64,000 bases of DNA from Auanema rhodensis. Lineage: Eukaryota; Nematoda; Chromadorea; Rhabditida; Rhabditidae. The translations under genes were made by a program, and so were the position numbers. The first letter of the stretch is position 1. Every line of letters begins with the position of its first letter. The stretch lies in assembly GCA_964057225.1 (NCBI GenBank), contig OZ059898.1:2790001-2854000 (forward strand), given 5' to 3'. Positions 11,233-23,517 of this stretch are shown here, piece by piece. The notes under the pieces were generated by a model that worked only from the letters and a program-made list of their open reading frames with translations, searched no databases and was not told the origin of the DNA.

Positions 11233-12636
11233 GCAATGTTGAGTGTACATGGAAACTCAACATACACTAATGCATCATTTTTCTAACGATCATAACTAAT
11301 TTTTGTATTAAGCTTTTCTCAATGTAGTATAGTGCATTCGATGCGGATTTTTAAGCTGCGTCGATCTGTGTTATCAGATTTGCGCTAGCTTAAAAATGCA
11401 CCGAGATATCAACTGATATAAGTTCACACTTATATCCTCGATTTTCACCCTGAAGAATTAATTTTTTCGTTGAATAACATTGTCCATCGTCTTTGCCTTG
11501 AAAAATGGAATCTAAAAACATCTACTTTTTGCTAAATTATTTTGAAATTTTTCGAAACAATTTTTGTCAAAATGTTTTTGGAAGCAATGTTGAGTGTACA
11601 TGGAAACTCAACATACACTAATGCATCATTTTTCAAACGGTCATAACTAATTTTTGTATCAAGCGTTTCTTAATGTAGTATAGTGCATTCGATCCGGATT
11701 TTTAAGCTGCGTCGATCTGTGTTATCAGATTTGCGCTAGCTTAAAAATGCACCGAGATATCAACTGATATAAGTTCACACTTATATCCTCGATTTTCACC
11801 CTGAAGAATTAATTTTTTTGTTGAATAACATTGTCCATCGTCTTTGCCTTGAAAAATGGAATCTAAAAACATCTACTTTTTGCTAAATAATTTTGAAATT
11901 TTTCGAAAAAATTTTTGTCAAAATGTTTTTGGAAGCAATGTTGAGTGTACATGGAAACTCAACATACACTAATGCATCATTTTTCAAACGATCATAACTA
12001 ATTTTTGTATTAAGCTTTTCTCAATGTAGTATAGTGCATTCGATGCGGATTTTTAAGCTGCGTCGATCTGTGTTATCAGATTTGCGCTAGCTTAAAAATG
12101 CACCGAGATATCAACTGATATAAGTTCACACTTATATCCTCGATTTTCACCCTGAAGAATTAACTTTTTCGTTGAATAACATTGTCTATCGTCTTTGCCT
12201 TGAAAAATGGAATCTAAAAACATCTACTTTTTGCTAAATTATTCTGAAATTTTTCGAAAAAATTTTTGTCAAAATGTTTTTGGAAGCAATGTTGAGTGTA
12301 CATGGAAACTCAATATACACTAATGCATCATTTTTCAAACAATCATAACTAATTTTTGTATTAAGCTTTTCTCAATGTAGTATAGTGCATTCGATGCGGA
12401 TTTTTAAGCTGTTTCGATCTGTGTTATCAGATTTGCGCTAGCTTAAAAATGCACCGAGATATCAACTGATATAAGTTCACACTTATATCCTCGATTTTCA
12501 CCCTGAAGAATTAACTTTTTCGTTGAATAACATTGTCTATCGTCTTTGCCTTGAAAAATGGAATCTAAAAACATCTACTTTTTGGTAAATTATTTTGAAA
12601 TTTTTCGAAAAAATTTTTGTCAAAATGTTTTTGGAA
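11233..12636 (+). repeat. HOR block 6, truncated A-B1-A2-A3
   Basis: Copies at 11233 (A), 11584 (B1), 11935 (A2) and 12286 (A3) follow the canonical order. The expected P-P-P-B is absent and the array changes to another family. The A3 copy has a private two-base change at 12412-12413 within the otherwise invariant core. Confidence 0.85.
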
Positions 12637-12713
12637 GCAATGTTGAGTGTACATGGAAACTCAACATACACTAATGCATCATTTTTCAAACGATCATAAC
12701 TAATTTTTGTATT
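12586..12713. other. Junction between domain I and domain II monomer families
   Basis: The last diagnostic base of the A3 copy is G300 at 12585. The next copy shows T77 at 12713 and then gcgttttt and C119, marks of the C family, where a P copy (C77, tg at 81-82) was expected. The exchange therefore falls in about 128 bases of sequence common to both families. Register is kept exactly, so the join was made by homologous pairing of monomers. Confidence 0.75.
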
Positions 12714-15700
12714 AAGCGTTTTTCAATGTAGTATAGTGCATTCGATGCGGATTTCTAAGCTGCGTCGATCTGTGTTATCAGATTTGCGCTAGCTTAAAAA
12801 TGCACCGAGATATCAACTGATATAAGTTCACACTTATATCCTCGATTTTCATCCTGAAGAATTAATTTTTTCGTTGAATAACATTGTCCATCGTCTTTGC
12901 CTTGAAAAATCGAATCTAAAAACATCTACTTTCCGCTAAATTATTTTGAAATTTTTCGAAAAAATTTTTGTCAAAATGTTTTTGGAAGCAATGTTGAGTG
13001 TACATGGAAACTCAACATACACTAATGCATCATTTTTCAAACGATCATAACTAATTTTTGTATTGAGCGTTTTTCAATGTAGTATAGTGCATTCGATGCG
13101 GATTTCTAAGCTGCGTCGATCTGTGTTATCAGATTTGCGCTAGCTTAAAAATGCACCGAGATATCAACTGATATAAGTTCACACTTATATCCTCGATTTT
13201 CATCCTGAAGAATTAATTTTTTCGTTGAATAACATTGTCCATCGTCTTTGCCTTGAAAAATCGAATCTAAAAACATCTACTTTTCGCTAAATTATCTTGA
13301 AATTTTTCGAAAAAATTTTTGTCAAAATGTTTTTGGAAGCAATGTTGAGTGTACATGGAAACTCAACATACACTAATGCATCATTTTTCAAACGATCATA
13401 ACTAATTTTTGTATTAAGCGTTTTTCAATGTAGTATAGTGCATTCGATGCGGATTTTCAAGCTGCGTCGATCTGTGTTATCAGATTTGCGCTAGCTTAAA
13501 AATGCACCGAGATATCAACTGATATAAGTTCACACTTATATCCTCGATTTTCATCCTGAAGAATTAATTTTTTCGTTGAATAACATTGTCCATCGTCTTT
13601 GCCTTGAAAAATGGAATCTAAAAACATCTACTTTTTGCTAAATTATTTCGAAATTTTTCGAAAAAATTTTTGTCAAAATGTTTTTGGAAGCAATGTTGAG
13701 TGTACATGGAAACTCAACATACACTAATGCATCATTTTTCAAACGATCATAACTAATTTTTGTATTAAGCGTTTTTCAATGTAGTATAGTGCATTCGATG
13801 CGGATTTTTAAACTGCGTCGATCTGTGTTATCAGATTTGCGCTAGCTTAAAAATGCACCGAGATATCAACTGATATAAGTTCACACTTATATCCTCGATT
13901 TTCATCCTGAAGAATTAATTTTTTCGTTGAATAACATTGTCCATCGTCTTTGCCTTGAAAAATCGAAACTAAAAACATCTACTTTTCGCTAAATTATTCT
14001 GAAATTTTTCGAAAAAATTTTTGTCAAAATGTTTTTGGAAGCAATGTTGAGTGTACATGGAAACTCAACATACACTAATGCATCATTTTTCAAACGATCA
14101 TAACTAATTTTTGTATCAAGTGTTTCTCAATGTAATATAGTGCATTCGATGCGGATTTTTAAGCTGCGTCGATCTGTGTTATCAGATTTGCGCTAGCTTA
14201 AAAATGCACCGAGATATCAACTGATACAAGTTCACACTTATATCCTCGATTTTCACCCTGAAGAAATAATTTTTTCGTTGAATAACATTGTCCATCGTCT
14301 TTGCCTTGAAAAAAGGATTCTAAAAACATCTACTTTTTGCTAAATTATTTTGAAATTTTTCGAAAAAATTTTTGTCAAAATGTTTTTGGAAGCAGTGTTG
14401 AGTGTACATGGAAACTCAACATACACTAATGCATCATTTTTCAAACGATCATAACTAATTTTTGTATCAAGCGTTTTTCAATGTAGTATAGTGCATTCGA
14501 TGCGGATTTCTAAGCTGCGTCGATCTGTGTTATCAGATTTGCGCTAGCTTAAAAATGCACCGAGATATCAACTGATATAAGTTCACACTTATATCCTCGA
14601 TTTTCATCCTGAAGAATTAATTTTTTCGTTGAATAACATTGTCCATCGTCTTTGCCTTGAAAAATCGAAACTAAAAACATCTACTTTTCGCTAAATTATT
14701 TTGAAATTTTTCGAAAAAATTTTTGTCAAAATGTTTTTGGAAGCAATGTTGAGTGTACATGGAAACTCAACATACACTAATGCATCATTTTTCAAACGAT
14801 CATAACTAATTTTTGTATTAAGCGTTTTTCAATGTAGTATAGTGCATTCGATGCGGATTTTCAAGCTGCGTCGATCTGTGTTATCAGATTTGCGCTAGCT
14901 TAAAAATGCACCGAGATATCAACTGATACAAGTTCACACTTATATCCTCGATTTTCACCCTGAAGAAATAATTTTTTCGTTGAATAACATTGTCCATCGT
15001 CTTTGCCTTGAAAAAAGGATTCTAAAAACATCTACTTTTTGCTAAATTATTTTGAAATTTTTCGAAAAAATTTTTGTCAAAATGTTTTTGGAAGCAGTGT
15101 TGAGTGTACATGGAAACTCAACATACACTAATGCATCATTTTTCAAACGATCATAACTAATTTTTGTATTAAGCGTTTTTCAATGTAGTATAGTGCATTC
15201 GATGCGGATTTCTAAGCTGCGTCGATCTGTGTTATCAGATTTGCGCTAGCTTAAAAATGCACCGAGATATCAACTGATATAAGTTCACACTTATATCCTC
15301 GATTTTCACCCTGAAGAATTAACTTTTTCGTTGAATAACATTGTCTATCGTCTTTGCCTTGAAAAATGGAATCTAAAAACATCTACTTTTTGGTAAATTA
15401 TTTTGAAATTTTTCGAAAAAATTTTTGTCAAAATGTTTTTGGAAGCAATGTTGAGTGTACATGGAAACTCAACATACACTAATGCATCATTTTTCAAACG
15501 ATCATAACTAATTTTTGTATTAAGCGTTTTTCAATGTAGTATAGTGCATTCGATGCGGATTTCTAAGCTGCGTCGATCTGTGTTATCAGATTTGCGCTAG
15601 CTTAAAAATGCACCGAGATATCAACTGATATAAGTTCACACTTATATCCTCGATTTTCATCCTGAAGAATTAATTTTTTCGTTGAACAACATTGTCCATC

Positions 15701-16848
15701 GTCTTTGCCTTGAAAAATCGAATCTAAAAACATCTACTTTCCGCTAAATTATTTTGAAATTTTTCGAAAAAATTTTTGTCAAAATGTTTTTGGAAGCAAT
15801 GTTGAGTGTACATGGAAACTCAACATACACTAATGCATCATTTTTCAAACAATCATAACTAATTTTTGTATTAAGCGTTTTTCAATGTAGTATAGTGCAT
15901 TCGATGCGGATTTTCAAGCTGCGTCGATCTGTGTTATCAGATTTGCGCTAGCTTAAAAATGCACCGAGATATCAACTGATATAAGTTCACACTTATATCC
16001 TCGATTTTCATCCTGAAGAATTAATTTTTTCGTTGAATAACATTGTCCATCGTCTTTGCCTTGAAAAATCGAAACTAAAAACATCTACTTTTCGCTAAAT
16101 TATTCTGAAATTTTTCGAAAAAATTTTTGTCAAAATGTTTTTGGAAGCAATGTTGAGTGTACATGGAAACTCAACATACACTAATGCATCATTTTTCAAA
16201 CGATCATAACTAATTTTTGTATCAAGTGTTTCTCAATGTAGTATAGTGCATTCGATGCGGATTTCTAAGCTGCGTCGATCTGTGTTATCAGATTTGCGCT
16301 AGCTTAAAAATGCACCGAGATATCAACTGATATAAGTTCACACTTATATCCTCGATTTTCATCCTGAAGAATTAATTTTTTCGTTGAACAACATTGTCCA
16401 TCGTCTTTGCCTTGAAAAATCGAATCTAAAAACATCTACTTTTCGCTAAATTATTTTGAAATTTTTCGAAAAAATTTTTGTCAAAATGTTTTTGGAAGCA
16501 ATGTTGAGTGTACATGGAAACTCAACATACACTAATGCATCATTTTTCAAACGATCATAACTAATTTTTGTATTAAGCGTTTTTCAATGTAGTATAGTGC
16601 ATTCGATGCGGATTTCTAAGCTGCGTCGATCTGTGTTATCAGATTTGCGCTAGCTTAAAAATGCACCGAGATATCAACTGATATAAGTTCACACTTATAT
16701 CCTCGATTTTCATCCTGAAGAATTAATTTTTTCGTTGAATAACATTGTCCATCGTCTTTGCCTTGAAAAATCGAATCTAAAAACATCTACTTTTCGCTAA
16801 ATTATTCTGAAATTTTTCGAAAAAATTTTTGTCAAAATGTTTTTGGAA
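12637..16848 (+). repeat. Irregular block of 12 monomers mixing C, S, H and older cassettes
   Basis: Neighbouring copies differ more from each other than elsewhere. Examples: C297 variants at 12637 and 15445; G78 at 12988; A123 at 13690; H-like 3' ends (A274, T278) at 14041 and 14743, each followed by a copy starting gcagtg. The copy at 15094 joins a C-type 5' part to an A3-type 3' part (C230, T253, G300). Copies at 15445 and 16147 share C for T in gttgaacaac. I see no stable HOR, so this reads as an old or heavily recombined boundary zone. Confidence 0.7.
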
Positions 16849-18252
16849 GCAATGTTGAGTGTACATGGAAACTCAACATACACTAATGCATCATTTTTCA
16901 AACGATCATAACTAATTTTTGTATTAAGCGTTTTTCAATGTAGTATAGTGCATTCGATGCGGATTTTCAAGCTGCGTCGATCTGTGTTATCAGATTTGCG
17001 CTAGCTTAAAAATGCACCGAGATATCAACTGATATAAGTTCACACTTATATCCTCGATTTTCATCCTGAAGAATTAATTTTTTCGTTGAATAACATTGTC
17101 CATCGTCTTTGCCTTGAAAAATGGAATCTAAAAACATCTACTTTTTGGTAAATTATTTTGAAATTTTTCGAAAAAATTTTTGTCAAAATGTTTTTGGAAG
17201 CAATGTTGAGTGTACATGGAAACTCAACATACACTAATGCATCATTTTTCAAACGATCATAACTAATTTTTGTATTAAGCGTTTTTCAATGTAGTATAGT
17301 GCATTCGATGCGGATTTCTGAGCTGCGTCGATCTGTGTTATCAGATTTGCGCTAGCTTAAAAATGCACCGAGATATCAACTGATATAAGTTCACACTTAT
17401 ATCCTCGATTTTCATCCTGAAGAATTAATTTTTTCGTTGAATAACATTGTCCATCGTCTTTGCCTTGAAAAATCGAATCTAAAAACATCTACTTTCCGCT
17501 AAATTATTTTGAAATTTTTCGAAAAAATTTTTGTCAAAATGTTTTTGGAAGCAATGTTGAGTGTACATGGAAACTCAACATACACTAATGCATCATTTTT
17601 CAAACGATCATAACTAATTTTTGTATTAAGCGTTTTTCAATGTAGTATAGTGCGTTCGATGCGGATTTTCAAGCTGCGTCGATCTGTGTTATCAGATTTG
17701 CGCTAGCTTAAAAATGCACCGAGATATCAACTGATATAAGTTCACACTTATATCCTCGATTTTCATCCTGAAGAATTAATTTTTTCGTTGAATAACATTG
17801 TCCATCGTCTTTGCCTTGAAAAATGGAATCTAAAAACATCTACTTTTTGGTAAATTATTTTGAAATTTTTCGAAAAAATTTTTGTCAAAATGTTTTTGGA
17901 AGCAATGTTGAGTGTACATGGAAACTCAACATACACTAATGCATCATTTTTCAAACGATCATAACTAATTTTTGTATTAAGCGTTTTTCAATGTAGTATA
18001 GTGCATTCGATGCGGATTTCTAAGCTGCGTCGATCTGTGTTATCAGATTTGCGCTAGCTTAAAAATGCACCGAGATATCAACTGATATAAGTTCACACTT
18101 ATATCCTCGATTTTCATCCTGAAGAATTAATTTTTTCGTTGAATAACATTGTCCATCGTCTTTGCCTTGAAAAATCGAATCTAAAAACATCTACTTTCCG
18201 CTAAATTATTTTGAAATTTTTCGAAAAAATTTTTGTCAAAATGTTTTTGGAA
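16849..18252 (+). repeat. 2-mer HOR (702 bp), two copies
   Basis: Two S-C pairs, at 16849/17200 and 17551/17902. Both S members carry C120, G275 and G300; both C members carry C119, C275 and C297. G300 removes a stop codon on the minus strand, which is why identical spurious 63-codon frames appear 702 bases apart. Private changes are G121 in the C copy at 17200 and G for A in tgcgttc of the S copy at 17551. Confidence 0.82.
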
Positions 18253-18603
18253 GCAATGTTGAGTGTACATGGAAACTCAACATACACTAATGCATCATTT
18301 TTCAAACAATCATAACTAATTTTTGTATTAAGCGTTTTTCAATGTAGTATAGTGCATTCGATGCGGATTTTCAAGCTGCGTCGATCTGTGTTATCAGATT
18401 TGCGCTAGCTTAAAAATGCACCGAGATATCAACTGATATAAGTTCACACTTATATCCTCGATTTTCATCCTGAAGAATTAATTTTTTCGTTGAATAACAT
18501 TGTCCATCGTCTTTGCCTTGAAAAATGGAATCTAAAAACATCTACTTTTTGCTAAATTATTTTGAAATTTTTCGAAAAAATTTTTGTCAAAATGTTTTTG
18601 GAA

Positions 18604-21411
18604 GCAATGTTGAGTGTACATGGAAACTCAACATACACTAATGCATCATTTTTCAAACGATCATAACTAATTTTTGTATTAAGCGTTTTTCAATGTAGTA
18701 TAGTGCATTCGATGCGGATTTCTAAGCTGCGTCGATCTGTGTTATCAGATTTGCGCTAGCTTAAAAATGCACCGAGATATCAACTGATATAAGTTCACAC
18801 TTATATCCTCGATTTTCATCCTGAAGAATTAATTTTTTCGTTGAATAACATTGTCCATCGTCTTTGCCTTGAAAAATCGAATCTAAAAACATCTACTTTT
18901 CGCTAAATTATTTTGAAATTTTTCGAAAAAATTTTTGTCAAAATGTTTTTGGAAGCAATGTTGAGTGTACATGGAAACTCAACATACACTAATGCATCAT
19001 TTTTCAAACGATCATAACTAATTTTTGTATTAAGCGTTTTTCAATGTAGTATAGTGCATTCGATGCGGATTTCTAAGCTGCGTCGATCTGTGTTATCAGA
19101 TTTGCGCTAGCTTAAAAATGCACCGAGATATCAACTGATATAAGTTCACACTTATATCCTCGATTTTCATCCTGAAGAATTAATTTTTTCGTTGAATAAC
19201 ATTGTCCATCGTCTTTGCCTTGAAAAATCGAATCTAAAAACATCTACTTTTCGCTAAATTATTTTGAAATTTTTCGAAAAAATTTTTGTCAAAATGTTTT
19301 TGGAAGCAATGTTGAGTGTACATGGAAACTCAACATACACTAATGCATCATTTTTCAAACGATCATAACTAATTTTTGTATTAAGCGTTTTTCAATGTAG
19401 TATAGTGCATTCGATGCGGATTTCTAAGCTGCGTCGATCTGTGTTATCAGATTTGCGCTAGCTTAAAAATGCACCGAGATATCAACTGATATAAGTTCAC
19501 ACTTATATCCTCGATTTTCATCCTGAAGAATTAATTTTTTCGTTGAATAACATTGTCCATCGTCTTTGCCTTGAAAAATCGAATCTAAAAACATCTACTT
19601 TTCGCTAAATTATTTTGAAATTTTTCGAAAAAATTTTTGTCAAAATGTTTTTGGAAGCAATGTTGAGTGTACATGGAAACTCAACATACACTAATGCATC
19701 ATTTTTCAAACGATCATAACTAATTTTTGTATTAAGCGTTTTTCAATGTAGTATAGTGCATTCGATGCGAATTTTCAAGCTGCGTCGATCTGTGTTATCA
19801 GATTTGCGCTAGCTTAAAAATGCACCGAGATATCAACTGATATAAGTTCACACTTATATCCTCGATTTTCATCCTGAAGAATTAATTTTTTCGTTGAATA
19901 ACATTGTCCATCGTCTTTGCCTTGAAAAATGGAATCTAAAAACATCTACTTTTTGCTAAATTATTTCGAAATTTTTCGAAAAAATTTTTGTCAAAATGTT
20001 TTTGGAAGCAATGTTGAGTGTACATGGAAACTCAACATACACTAATGCATCATTTTTCAAACGATCATAACTAATTTTTGTATTAAGCGTTTTTCAATGT
20101 AGTATAGTGCATTCGATGCGGATTTCTAAGCTGCGTCGATCTGTGTTATCAGATTTGCGCTAGCTTAAAAATGCACCGAGATATCAACTGATATAAGTTC
20201 ACACTTATATCCTCGATTTTCATCCTGAAGAATTAATTTTTTCGTTGAATAACATTGTCCATCGTCTTTGCCTTGAAAAATCGAATCTAAAAACATCTAC
20301 TTTTCGCTAAATTATTTTGAAATTTTTCGAAAAAATTTTTGTCAAAATGTTTTTGGAAGCAATGTTGAGTGTACATGGAAACTCAACATACACTAATGCA
20401 TCATTTTTCAAACGATCATAACTAATTTTTGTATTAAGCGTTTTTCAATGTAGTATAGTGCATTCGATGCGGATTTCTAAGCTGCGTCGATCTGTGTTAT
20501 CAGATTTGCGCTAGCTTAAAAATGCACCGAGATATCAACTGATATAAGTTCACACTTATATCCTCGATTTTCATCCTGAAGAATTAATTTTTTCGTTGAA
20601 TAACATTGTCCATCGTCTTTGCCTTGAAAAATCGAATCTAAAAACATCTACTTTTCGCTAAATTATTTCGAAATTTTTCGAAAAAATTTTTGTCAAAATG
20701 TTTTTGGAAGCAATGTTGAGTGTACATGGAAACTCAACATACACTAATGCATCATTTTTCAAACGATCATAACTAATTTTTGTATTAAGCGTTTTTCAAT
20801 GTAGTATAGTGCATTCGATGCGGATTTCTAAGCTGCGTCGATCTGTGTTATCAGATTTGCGCTAGCTTAAAAATGCACCGAGATATCAACTGATATAAGT
20901 TCACACTTATATCCTCGATTTTCATCCTGAAGAATTAATTTTTTCGTTGAATAACATTGTCCATCGTCTTTGCCTTGAAAAATCGAATCTAAAAACATCT
21001 ACTTTTCGCTAAATTATTTTGAAATTTTTCGAAAAAATTTTTGTCAAAATGTTTTTGGAAGCAATGTTGAGTGTACATGGAAACTCAACATACACTAATG
21101 CATCATTTTTCAAACGATCATAACTAATTTTTGTATTAAGCGTTTTTCAATGTAGTATAGTGCATTCGATGCGAATTTTCAAGCTGCGTCGATCTGTGTT
21201 ATCAGATTTGCGCTAGCTTAAAAATGCACCGAGATATCAACTGATATAAGTTCACACTTATATCCTCGATTTTCATCCTGAAGAATTAATTTTTTCGTTG
21301 AATAACATTGTCCATCGTCTTTGCCTTGAAAAATGGAATCTAAAAACATCTACTTTTTGCTAAATTATTTCGAAATTTTTCGAAAAAATTTTTGTCAAAA
21401 TGTTTTTGGAA
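18604..21411 (+). repeat. 4-mer HOR (1404 bp), two copies: C-C-C-S
   Basis: Copies at 18604, 18955, 19306 (C) and 19657 (S) are matched by 20008, 20359, 20710 (C) and 21061 (S). The two S copies share a distinctive A at 114 (gcgaatttt) together with C120 and C311. That mark identifies the 1404-bp unit. One C copy (20359) has C311, apparently picked up from the S type. Confidence 0.85.
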
Positions 21412-23517
21412 GCAATGTTGAGTGTACATGGAAACTCAACATACACTAATGCATCATTTTTCAAACGATCATAACTAATTTTTGTATTAAGCGTTTTTCA
21501 ATGTAGTATAGTGCATTCGATGCGGATTTTCAAGCTGCGTCGATCTGTGTTATCAGATTTGCGCTAGCTTAAAAATGCACCGAGATATCAACTGATATAA
21601 GTTCACACTTATATCCTCGATTTTCATCCTGAAGAATTAATTTTTTCGTTGAATAACATTGTCCATCGTCTTTGCCTTGAAAAATGGAAACTAAAAACAT
21701 CTACTTTTCGCTAAATTATTTTGAAATTTTTCGAAAAAATTTTTGTCAAAATGTTTTTGGAAGCAATGTTGAGTGTACATGGAAACTCAACATACACTAA
21801 TGCATCATTTTTCAAACGATCATAACTAATTTTTGTATCAAGCGTTTTTCAATGTAGTATAGTGCATTCGATGCAGATTTTTAAGCTGCGTCGATCTGTG
21901 TTATCAGATTTGCGCTAGCTTAAAAATGCACCGAGATATCAACTGATACAAGTTCACACTTATATCCTCGATTTTCACCCTGAAGAATTAATTTTTTCGT
22001 TGAATAACATTGTCCATCGTCTTTGCCTTGAAAAATGGAATCTAAAAACATCTACTTTTTGCTAAATTATTTCGAAATTTTTCGAAAAAATTTTTGTCAA
22101 AATGTTTTTGGAAGCAATGTTGAGTGTACATGGAAACTCAACATACACTAATGCATCATTTTTCAAACGATCATAACTAATTTTTGTATTAAGCGTTTTT
22201 CAATGTAGTATAGTGCATTCGATGCGGATTTTCAAGCTGCGTCGATCTGTGTTATCAGATTTGCGCTAGCTTAAAAATGCACCGAGATATCAACTGATAT
22301 AAGTTCACACTTATATCCTCGATTTTCATCCTGAAGAATTAATTTTTTCGTTGAATAACATTGTCCATCGTCTTTGCCTTGAAAAATGGAAACTAAAAAC
22401 ATCTACTTTTCGCTAAATTATTTTGAAATTTTTCGAAAAAATTTTTGTCAAAATGTTTTTGGAAGCAATGTTGAGTGTACATGGAAACTCAACATACACT
22501 AATGCATCATTTTTCAAACGATCATAACTAATTTTTGTATCAAGCGTTTTTCAATGTAGTATAGTGCATTCGATGCGGATTTTTAAGCTGCGTCGATCTG
22601 TGTTATCAGATTTGCGCTAGCTTAAAAATGCACCGAGATATCAACTGATACAAGTTCACACTTATATCCTCGATTTTCACCCTGAAGAAATAATTTTTTC
22701 GTTGAATAACATTGTCCATCGTCTTTGCCTTGAAAAAAGGAATCTAAAAACATCTACTTTTTGCTAAATTATTTTGAAATTTTTCGAAAAAATTTTTGTC
22801 AAAATGTTTTTGGAAGCAATGTTGAGTGTACATGGAAACTCAACATACACTAATGCATCATTTTTCAAACGATCATAACTTATTTTTGTATTAAGCTTTT
22901 CTCAATGTAGTATAGTGCATTCGATGCGGATTTTTAAGCTGCGTCGATCTGTGTTATCGGATTTGCGCTAGCTTAAAAATGCACCGAGATATCAACTGAT
23001 ATAAGTTCACACTTATATCCTCGATTTTCACCCTGAAGAAATAATTTTTTCGTTGAATAACATTGTCCATCGTCTTCGCCTTGAAAAAAGGAATCTAAAA
23101 ACATCTACTTTTTGCTAAATTATTTTGAAATTTTCCGAAAAAATTTTTGTCAAAATGTTTTTGGAAGCAATGTTGAGTGTACATGGAAACTCAACATACA
23201 CTAATGCATCATTTTTCAAACGATCATAACTAATTTTTGTATTAAGCGTTTTTCAATGTAGTATAGTGCATTCGATGCGGATTTTCAAGCTGCGTCGATC
23301 TGTGTTATCAGATTTGCGCTAGCTTAAAAATGCACCGAGATATCAACTGATATAAGTTCACACTTATATCCTCGATTTTTATCCTGAAGAATTAATTTTT
23401 TCGTTGAATAACATTGTCCATCGTCTTTGCCTTGAAAAATGGAATCTAAAAACATCTACTTTTTGCTAAATTATTTCGAAATTTTTCGAAAAAATTTTTG
23501 TCAAAATGTTTTTGGAA
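21412..23517 (+). repeat. Six mixed monomers entering domain III
   Basis: Copies at 21412 and 22114 are the same S-like type, with C120, G275, A279 and C298. The C77/C187 copies following them (21763 and 22465) differ in their 3' parts. The T copy at 22816 carries G for A at 22959, a rare core change. The S copy at 23167 has C311 and a T-for-C change next to position 214. Confidence 0.7.

Larger units (their letters stand above)
1..12636 (+). repeat. Domain I: 36 monomers built on an 8-mer HOR
   Basis: Monomer types and diagnostic bases: A (T52, cttttctc at 81-88); B (G57, C77, T88, C111, usually A73 and A226); B1 (B-like but G73, with T236 and A306); A2 (C230, T253, C310); A3 (T29, A56, T253, G300); P (C77, tg at 81-82, A95). 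The recurring order is A-B1-A2-A3-P-P-P-B, 2808 bp. Six blocks are recognised: a 9-mer, an 8-mer, a 2-mer, a rearranged 8-mer, a 5-mer and a broken 4-mer. Types A, B, B1 and P are not seen as whole monomers to the right of this domain. Confidence 0.88.
12637..21411 (+). repeat. Domain II: 25 monomers of C and S types
   Basis: C monomers carry cgttttt at 81-87, C119, T216, C275 and C298. S monomers carry C120, T216 and usually G275. The left part (12637-16848) is irregular, then a dimer is repeated twice, one linking S copy follows (18253-18603), then a 4-mer is repeated twice. Traces of domain I types occur inside: a P-like 5' part at 14041 and 16147, and an A3-like 3' part at 15094. Confidence 0.8.

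Noticed and set aside
17061-17954. Two identical 63-codon minus-strand frames (17061-17252 and 17763-17954)
   Set aside because: They start at TTG, lie wholly inside the satellite, and exist only because G300 changes a minus-strand TAG stop to TAC. Their spacing is the 702-bp dimer. No ribosome binding context or family resemblance is visible.
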